Below are positions 44,189 to 49,800 of a stretch of DNA of 49,800 nt, one piece after another (positions within the stretch are counted from its first letter, which is position 1; each line of letters begins with the position of its first letter). Below the pieces are notes generated by a model. That model saw only the letters and a list, made by a program, of their open reading frames with translations. It searched no databases and was not told where the DNA came from. This stretch comes from Butyriboletus loyo (lineage: Eukaryota; Basidiomycota; Agaricomycetes; Boletales; Boletaceae): positions 1 to 49,800 of the forward strand of contig JBBPSI010000183.1 of NCBI GenBank assembly GCA_038093515.1, read 5' to 3'. The position numbers were made by a program, and so were the translations under genes.

Positions 44189-45501
44189 ATTTGTTCATTT
44201 AGTGGGTGGTAGTTCACTGAGAAGGGGGAAAATCGTGGGGGTGGTTCTTCATATAATCTTTCAACAACTGTTTGGTGTTGTTGAGGTTCTTTTTGGGTTC
44301 TCATGAGTTGTCAGCAGTGGGGTATCCTTTCCACTTGATCAGGAACCAGTGGCAATTGGGAGGTCCTTTATGTTGTAAGATGGCTTCTACTTCAAACTCT
44401 TTTTCTCCACTGATAAGGTCAGGGGGCAGTTTAGGAAAATTTAGGCTGTGAACATCATTTTCGCGATAGGGCAATAAGAGGGAAGCATGGAATACATCAT
44501 GAATCTTCCATGTTTTGGAAAGTTGGAGTTTGTATGTGATAGGGGATAGGGTATTGATGATAATGAAGGGGCCTTCTCTTTTTGGGGTGAATTTTGGATT
44601 CTCAATCTGTCGATGGAGGTTTCTTGCTTCTAGCCAAACTTTGTCACCTTTTGAGAAGGGAGAGAAGGAGCATGTGTTTCAAGATTTCATTGTCTGCTGG
44701 GCAAGGGCATGGGCTGCTAGTGCTTCATTTTGTGCTGCTGTGAGTTGTTTCAAATGTTCTTCAACAGCTAGAAGGTTCATTTCAGAGATGTGTTATAATT
44801 GTATCTCTTATAACAGACTTTGCATTCGGACTTCATCATATTTCTCTTTCAAAGGTCACGTGACTCAGTGCACATGATCGTGGGATAATACATGTGACCA
44901 TAGGCTGACTAAGCATATGACGTCATGGTCCAGACTGGCCCAGACTCTATGATGTCACGCCTCATGTATTTAATCTCTGTTTGCTTCTCTTCTTTTTGAT
45001 CACCGTCGACTTCTATTTAATCTCCATCGACCCTGGCTTCTTCTCGTATGTACATGTATAGTAATTAGTCTCACGCACTGCTTGGTCTGTGCGCATTCTC
45101 TTGTAATATATAAAGGCTTGTGGTTTGGGCTAGGATTCCCTAGCTTTAACCACTTGTCTTATTCGCTGGCAACAGTTGAGAGATTAAGGCTTGAGCTATC
45201 CTCATTACCATCACCAGTTATTGTGTATAACTGCAACAGTTGCAGAACCCTGTGTGATACTTGATAACTCCCATTGTCTCATAACAAGATGATGGTGGGA
45301 AAAGGATGGGGTTCATATCCCATCATCAAGAAGAATGGAGATTTCCCTATGACCAAGTGAGGGTGGTAATTGTGTGTAAATTTGGCATGGGTGATGTTAT
45401 CTGCCCAGGTGAACAGGTTATTTCCACAAAAGATGTGAAGGTACATTTCAACTTCCTGGTTGACTCTCTCTGTTTCTCTGTCTGTCTGAGGGTGGTATGT
45501 G
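44189..45501 (-). pseudogene. Element D pol: integrase C-terminal half and chromodomain, decayed and split
   Basis: On the minus strand the frame begins inside the integrase core at the point where the family-C element inserted: YHPQTDRETERVN, then NNLFTWADNITHAKFTHN and MMGYEPHPFPTII. A solo LTR (44791-45286) interrupts it. It resumes with LAVEEHLKQLTAAQNEA, GDKVWLEARNLHR, KREGPFIIINTLSPITYKLQL, IHDVFHASLLLPY (the GPY/F module) and a chromodomain (FEVEAILQHK, CHWFLIKWKGYP). In-frame TGA stops lie at 44680-44682 and 44301-44303, the latter at the Trp of the usual WEP. The order of motifs is complete, so the call as a Tf1/Tf2-like chromovirus is firm; the copy is dead. Confidence 0.82.
44791..45286 (+). 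mobile_element. Solo LTR, family A (496 bp) with 5-bp target duplication
   Basis: Runs from TGTTATAATTG to CTCATAACA. It is flanked by AGATG at 44786-44790 and 45287-45291, a perfect 5-bp duplication. Removing the LTR and one AGATG restores continuity of the integrase reading frame of element D on the other strand, which proves the insertion boundaries. It has the TGGTCTGTGC box (45083-45092) and a TATATAAA box about 15 bp after it. Confidence 0.93.
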
Positions 45502-45925
45502 TTACGGTAGTGGTATACTTTTTCTCTCCATTACCGTTGGGACTACTTCACTCGCCTAGCCTTTTGCTAGTGCCCGTTGAGCGGTACGAACCGCTCTAGC
45601 TTAGTCATCACTTCTCGCGCACGGACGCGCTTTCCTTCATACTCCGGAATCTTCTAGAGTATTCCTTCCGTATTTGTAACTTCCCTTCTCGCGACTCGAT
45701 TAGGGACATGGTCTGTGCGCAGACCTCAGTAGTATAAAGGCTCTGCCTTTCCACCATGTACATTATCTAGTTCTACGCAGTAACCTGCTAGCAATTAGTT
45801 TCACTCCAGACTCTTAGTGTGCGCACTAAGACATAGTCTGAGACCCAGCTCAGAAACGCTTCACGAGTCTCGAGGCCACTCCAGAGTGCCTCCTCGCTGT
45901 TCAATTGTTAGCGCCCAGCGTAACA
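45502..45925 (+). mobile_element. 5' LTR, family C (424 bp)
   Basis: Runs from TGTTACGGTAGTGG to CAGCGTAACA and is homologous to 1813-2241. It has the TGGTCTGTGC box at 45709-45718, TATAAA at 45733-45738, and the predicted transcript start about 30 bp downstream at 45765. Confidence 0.9.
45765..45774 (+). promoter_or_regulatory. Predicted transcript 5' end, self-priming arm
   Basis: ATCTAGTTCT lies about 30 bp after the TATA box, where transcription should start. It is the exact reverse complement of 45928-45937 just behind the LTR. In Tf1-like elements the first bases of the RNA fold onto the primer site and prime minus-strand synthesis. Confidence 0.72.
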
Positions 45926-45927
45926 AA

Positions 45928-45937
45928 AGAACTAGAT
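45928..45937 (+). promoter_or_regulatory. Primer-binding site, self-priming type
   Basis: AGAACTAGAT begins two bases after the LTR end and pairs over 10 bases with 45765-45774. I recognise no tRNA 3' end complement here, which also speaks for self-priming. Confidence 0.75.
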
Positions 45938-46124
45938 CTTCACCTCGCTTCTGCTCTTCAGCAGTAAAGCCGCCCCACCCTCGCCCAACATTTCCATCCA
46001 ACGTCCCAGACGCGTCGGTCGTTCTTTCCGTGTTCCTTCTCCTGAACCGGAACCCATCGTCGTCGACAATCCGTCGCCGCCACACTCTCCCGCCCCGCCA
46101 AACCCTGAACCCGAGTTTTCCCCT

Positions 46125-47321
46125 TTGCCCCAGTTAGACCCCGAACCCTCATACCAACCCGAGGACCAGGGTCTAGGGCAGGAAGACGAGTCAGCACCCA
46201 GCGACGACGGCTATCAAAGCGATTGGCTCGACAGAACCCCCCACGTTTCCCCACACAACTCCCGCTCTCCCTCCCCGCCGTATTACCCACCCGCAGACCC
46301 CTCTGACGACGAAGACAACGACGAGATGTCCGACAAAGGAAAGATCGTCCCCAAGGACTTCTCTGGTCTCAACGAGGATGCTTCGCGATGGCTCCTCGCC
46401 ATGCGCACATATTTCGCCGCCAACCAAAATGCATTCCCCGACGACGAGTCCAAAATCAACGCCCTCCTCATGAAAATGAGCGAAGGGAAAGGCAAGACGT
46501 TCTCCGAAGGCTGGATGGGCCTTCTCCTAGATGGAAACCCTACTCCACGACAAAGGGAGTTCACCACCGTCTGTGAAGACTTTCATCGCGTCTTCCATCC
46601 CTTCGACGTAGGAGAGAGTGCTCGCATCGACCTCGGGAACTTAAACCAGAACCGAGCCAACAAGAAGGACGGCTACGACACATACGTCACGGAGTTCCAG
46701 CTCCTCGCCGCCAAGTCTGGAATCATAGATGAGAAGGCGCTCATCGAGTGGTTCATTCGCGGTCTCGACCCCCGCCTCGCCGAGTCTGTCCTCTCGTGCG
46801 AGAAGCCCCCTACCACGCTTGCCGGATGGGCTGAGAAAACATCCGCATTCCACGCGCAACACAAGCGCATCGACGACCTCCGCGCAGGGAAGCGCTACAT
46901 TCCCACCTTCTCCTCCTCCTCGAAACCCTCGTCCAACAGAAGGGACCCCAACGCCATGGACGTTGACGCCGTCCGACTTACTCCCGTACAACGTGCGGAG
47001 TACATGAAGCAGAACAAATGCTTCGTATGCCACCAAGTCGGATGTCGTTCAACCAACCATCCTCGCTCCCCACGCAACGGACAGAGCTCCCGAGGACCGC
47101 CCTCTCGCCCCCCTCGCAACCCTCAGCGCACACGCGCCGCCGTCGTCACGCAACCCGAGTCAAAGCCCTCCCCACTCGTCGACTACTTGTCCGAGTTGAA
47201 AGGTCGAGGCACCCAACAAGAAGATGTCCTGAACGTGCTCAAAGCATGTTTCAACGAAGACGAAGAAAAGCTGCCCGTCGCAGCAACCAAGGTGGCCGAA
47301 GAATGGCCAAAGGATTTTTAG
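46125..47321 (+). CDS. Gag of family-C element
   Basis: Structural capsid/nucleocapsid polyprotein. The frame is open from 45936 (after a TAG at 45933) to a TAG at 47319-47321, but the first in-frame ATG is at 46326 (MSDKGKIVPKDFSG); 46125 is a TTG. The Pro-rich, acidic upstream part looks coding, so a non-AUG start or a short leader intron is possible. The capsid core reads like a Ty3 retrotransposon gag (ASRWLLAMRTYFAANQNAF, DPRLAESVLSCEKPPTTLAGW). One zinc knuckle near the end, CFVCHQVGCRSTNHP, has Cys where the third ligand is normally His and ends in His, a changed ligand order. The end overlaps pol by 19 nt. Confidence 0.85.
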   Translation: MPQLDPEPSYQPEDQGLGQEDESAPSDDGYQSDWLDRTPHVSPHNSRSPSPPYYPPADPSDDEDNDEMSDKGKIVPKDFSGLNEDASRWLLAMRTYFAANQNAFPDDESKINALLMKMSEGKGKTFSEGWMGLLLDGNPTPRQREFTTVCEDFHRVFHPFDVGESARIDLGNLNQNRANKKDGYDTYVTEFQLLAAKSGIIDEKALIEWFIRGLDPRLAESVLSCEKPPTTLAGWAEKTSAFHAQHKRIDDLRAGKRYIPTFSSSSKPSSNRRDPNAMDVDAVRLTPVQRAEYMKQNKCFVCHQVGCRSTNHPRSPRNGQSSRGPPSRPPRNPQRTRAAVVTQPESKPSPLVDYLSELKGRGTQQEDVLNVLKACFNEDEEKLPVAATKVAEEWPKDF

Positions 47322-49800
47322 AAAGGAGGGAAGTTTCGACGTCTTCGCCTCCTCTTGTAATCGCCCCTGTAGTTTTATCAAACCCCAATGCGCAATCAAT
47401 TCGAGTTCCTGTCTCTTTATTCGCGCACGAAGGGGGTCAAATCGTCGACACATTCGCCCTGGTGGACAGCGGCGCAAGCGGATGCTTCATAGATCGCGAT
47501 CTAGTGAAGCGAAAGAAACTGCCGATGGAACGGCTACCCAAGCCACTAAGTGCCCAAAACGTGGACGGGTCAAACAACCAAGGAGGAGTCATCCGATACA
47601 AAGTCAACATCTCCATCAGGATTGGAGAAACCGAGGAGGAACGGAGTTTCCTAGTCCTCAACATAGGAAAAGAAAACATGATCCTGGGATTGCCGTGGCT
47701 ACGAGAGGCCAACCCGGTAATAGATTGGGCCACTGGCCACATCGATCTCCCAGATCAAATCAAGAAGCCCCGACACGACTCCCCTCGGGCAATCGCTCAA
47801 CGGTACCTGGTACGGTACCTTGACTTGGACCCAGACTCCAAGATCGCCAAGCTCTGGAAGAAGCGAGTAGACGCTTCAGCAAGGGACGCCTACCCTGTCC
47901 GAAAGGCAACCATCGCGACTGAGATCGCCGCTCAAGCCGTCAAGGAGAAAGCAGTTCTCCCTACCCCGTTCGCCGCCTTTGCGGACGTTTTTGACAAAAA
48001 GAACACCGAGGAACTTCCCCCATCCCGATCGTTCGACCACGCCATTGACCTCGACAAAGACTTCGTACCCAAAGTCGCTAAGGTCTACCCTCTGAACCCG
48101 AAAGAATCAGAGGCATGTAAGGCGTTCGTCGAAGAACACCTCAAGTCGGGGAAGATCACTCCCTCCAAGTCCCCTCAGGCAGCCCCCTTCTTCTTCGTAT
48201 CAAAGAAGGATGGCTCGCTACGCCCCTGTCAGGACTACAGGTACCTGAACTCGCACACCGTCAAAAACGCCTACCCCCTCCCTCTCATCTCCGACCTCGT
48301 CGATCGCCTCAAGGGATCGAAAATCTTCACCAAGATGGACATCCGCTGGGGATACAACAACGTCCTCATCAAGCCGAACGACCGCTGGAAGGCGGCCTTC
48401 ATCACTCCCCAAGGGCTGTTCGAGCCCACCGTGATGTTCTTCGGACTTTGCAACTCCCCAGCAACGTTCCAGGCTTTGATGGACCACATCTTCGGCGACC
48501 TCATGGCAGAAGGGTGGTTGATCATCTACATGGACGACCTTTTGATCCACTCCGCCACCCCTGCCGAACACGAGGCACGAACGATCCGCGTCCTGGAACG
48601 ACTTCGCGAACACAAGTTGTTCCTCAAACTGGAAAAGTGTTCGTTCGATGCCGAAGAAGTGGAATACCTCGGAATGATGGTCCGAGAAGGACAGGTCAAG
48701 ATGGACCCGACCAAATTGAAGGCCATTCGCGAATGGAACCCCCCAACCTCGGTGAAGGCAGTCAGGTCCTTCATCGGGTTTTGCAATTTTTATCGCAGGT
48801 TCATACAGGACTTCTCTCACATCGCGAAGCCACTGCACGACCTGACTAAGAAGAACTCCCCATGGGCATGGACCCCGGCTTGCGAACAGGCGTTCCAAGC
48901 AATCAAACAGTCGTTCCTACGACAACCCGTTCTCTCCATGCCCGATGTCACGAAGCCGTTTGCCGTGATGACGGATGCCTCTCTCACTGCTACAGGAGCG
49001 GTGCTTATGCAAAAGGACGTTAACGGCGACCTCCATCCCTGTGCCTATCTCTCCAAGACGCTCTCGCCAGCTGAGCGCAATTATGACATCTATGACCGAG
49101 AACTCCTTGCGGTCATTCACGCATTGGAAGAGTGGCGACATTACCTGCGAGGTACTGGTCACCAGGTCGAGATTCTCACCGACCATAAGAATCTCACATA
49201 CTTTCGCCAACCGAATAAGTTGTCTCGTCGACAGGCACGTTGGCTCATGTTCCTGCAGGACTTCGACCTGCACTTCCATCACATTCCGGGTACTCAGATG
49301 GGCCCGGCCGATGCCCTATCCCGCCGTGACGACGTTGACACTTCTGCCGACAACCAGGAAGTGACTCTCCTCCCCGAAAATCTCTTTGCTCGAAAGATCG
49401 ACGTTGCTCTCGCAGAGAAAATCGCTGCCTCCACCCCTAGTGACCCCATGATTAAGAGGTGCATGCAGGCTCTCTACGAGGATTCCCCTCTTTTCCCCAA
49501 GATGAATGCTGGCGATTGGGACTTTGATGGGAAAGACTTGTACTTCCGCAAGAAGCGATATATTCCCGAAGCCGCACGTGTCGACCTCATCCGATCCTTG
49601 CATGAGAGTCCTGCTGGTGGTCACGGTGGTATCTTCCACACCCAGAATATGGTGCAGCGGGATTATTGGTGGCCAGGTATGGCTAATTTAGTCCGCCGTT
49701 TCGTCTCCGGCTGCGCCGTGTGCCAGGCGCATAAGGTTAACACTCATCCCACCGTGCCCCCTCTCACCCCTCTGGCCAGCATGGCCTCTCGCCCTTTTGA
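47303..49800 (+). CDS. Pol of family-C element (protease, RT, RNase H, start of integrase; partial)
   Basis: Pol is in the -1 frame relative to gag and has its own ATG at 47303 inside the last codons of gag. It is open to the window end, 832 codons without a stop. Protease: FALVDSGASGCFID (about 47453-47500). Reverse transcriptase: APFFFVSKKDGSLRPCQDYR, KMDIRWGYNNV, and the catalytic YMDD in LIIYMDDLLI near 48530. RNase H: FAVMTDASLTATGAVL, YDRELLAVIHALEEW, ILTDHKNLTYF. Integrase zinc domain: HESPAGGHGG followed by CAVCQAHK (HHCC). The catalytic integrase core and chromodomain lie beyond the edge. Every catalytic residue that can be checked is present, so this enzyme set may be functional. 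Confidence 0.93.
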   Translation, partial: MAKGFLERREVSTSSPPLVIAPVVLSNPNAQSIRVPVSLFAHEGGQIVDTFALVDSGASGCFIDRDLVKRKKLPMERLPKPLSAQNVDGSNNQGGVIRYKVNISIRIGETEEERSFLVLNIGKENMILGLPWLREANPVIDWATGHIDLPDQIKKPRHDSPRAIAQRYLVRYLDLDPDSKIAKLWKKRVDASARDAYPVRKATIATEIAAQAVKEKAVLPTPFAAFADVFDKKNTEELPPSRSFDHAIDLDKDFVPKVAKVYPLNPKESEACKAFVEEHLKSGKITPSKSPQAAPFFFVSKKDGSLRPCQDYRYLNSHTVKNAYPLPLISDLVDRLKGSKIFTKMDIRWGYNNVLIKPNDRWKAAFITPQGLFEPTVMFFGLCNSPATFQALMDHIFGDLMAEGWLIIYMDDLLIHSATPAEHEARTIRVLERLREHKLFLKLEKCSFDAEEVEYLGMMVREGQVKMDPTKLKAIREWNPPTSVKAVRSFIGFCNFYRRFIQDFSHIAKPLHDLTKKNSPWAWTPACEQAFQAIKQSFLRQPVLSMPDVTKPFAVMTDASLTATGAVLMQKDVNGDLHPCAYLSKTLSPAERNYDIYDRELLAVIHALEEWRHYLRGTGHQVEILTDHKNLTYFRQPNKLSRRQARWLMFLQDFDLHFHHIPGTQMGPADALSRRDDVDTSADNQEVTLLPENLFARKIDVALAEKIAASTPSDPMIKRCMQALYEDSPLFPKMNAGDWDFDGKDLYFRKKRYIPEAARVDLIRSLHESPAGGHGGIFHTQNMVQRDYWWPGMANLVRRFVSGCAVCQAHKVNTHPTVPPLTPLASMASRPF

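Larger units (their letters stand above)
45502..49800 (+). mobile_element. Family-C Ty3-type retrotransposon, apparently intact, 3' end outside the window
   Basis: 5' LTR, self-priming primer site, gag and pol follow one another without a disabling stop up to the window edge. It is inserted in element D pol in opposite orientation; the left flank is GTATG (45497-45501). The Tf1/sushi-like primer arrangement and the pol order (protease, RT, RNase H, integrase) place it in the chromovirus group. Intact frames and sharp LTR ends suggest a recent insertion. Confidence 0.88.

Noticed and set aside
48218..48898. 226-aa minus-strand ORF inside pol
   Set aside because: It is antisense to the reverse transcriptase core, a common shadow of RT codon usage.
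1..49800. CRISPR arrays, bacterial operons or riboswitches
   Set aside because: The window is clearly eukaryotic, with spliceosomal introns throughout; no spaced direct-repeat arrays or bacterial signals were seen.

Overview
The window is nuclear DNA of a filamentous fungus, almost certainly an agaricomycete basidiomycete. The genes are dense in short introns (about 45-75 nt). The gene content is typical of that class: a GH55 beta-1,3-glucanase, a HET-domain protein, a caspase-fold peptidase, a GH99-like xylosidase/arabinosidase protein and a bromodomain-BAH RSC subunit. Both ends are built from LTR retrotransposons of the Ty3 (chromovirus) type. I rebuilt the splicing by hand from frame continuity, GT-AG sites and family knowledge. 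For all ten spliced genes the exon lengths and phases sum to an intact reading frame.

Layout. Positions 1-2616 are a nest of retroelements: the chromodomain end of one pol and its 3' LTR (family A), inserted into a zinc-knuckle ORF that sits before a family-C 3' LTR, then an older LTR-like repeat (E). 2617-5724 has no convincing gene. The gene island runs from about 5.7 to 40.7 kb: GH55 exo-beta-1,3-glucanase (+), GCN2 eIF2alpha kinase (+), HET-domain protein (+), multipass membrane protein (+), caspase-like peptidase (-), S9 prolyl-oligopeptidase-family peptidase (-) with two decayed relatives beside it, RS-rich nuclear protein (-), P-loop kinase (-), GH99-like protein with a long RS/His/Gly-Tyr tail (+), C2H2 zinc-finger regulator (-), RSC1/2-like bromodomain-BAH subunit (+). 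From 41.2 kb to the end there is a second retroelement nest: an inverted E repeat, a solo family-A LTR, the 3' part of an old minus-strand element (D) containing another solo family-A LTR, and an apparently intact family-C element (5' LTR, gag, pol) that runs off the right edge.

How the parts relate. The island mixes housekeeping genes (GCN2 stress kinase, RSC remodeller, P-loop kinase) with accessory genes. The HET protein, membrane protein and caspase-fold peptidase lie within 6.3 kb and could form a self-recognition or cell-death neighbourhood, but that is inference from position only. The most notable sequence signals are in the retroelements. The family-C element carries a 10-nt primer-binding site just after its 5' LTR, exactly complementary to the predicted first bases of its own transcript, which is the Tf1/sushi self-priming arrangement. 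Two different elements carry a zinc-knuckle ORF between pol and the 3' LTR. Two solo LTRs have perfect 5-bp target duplications.
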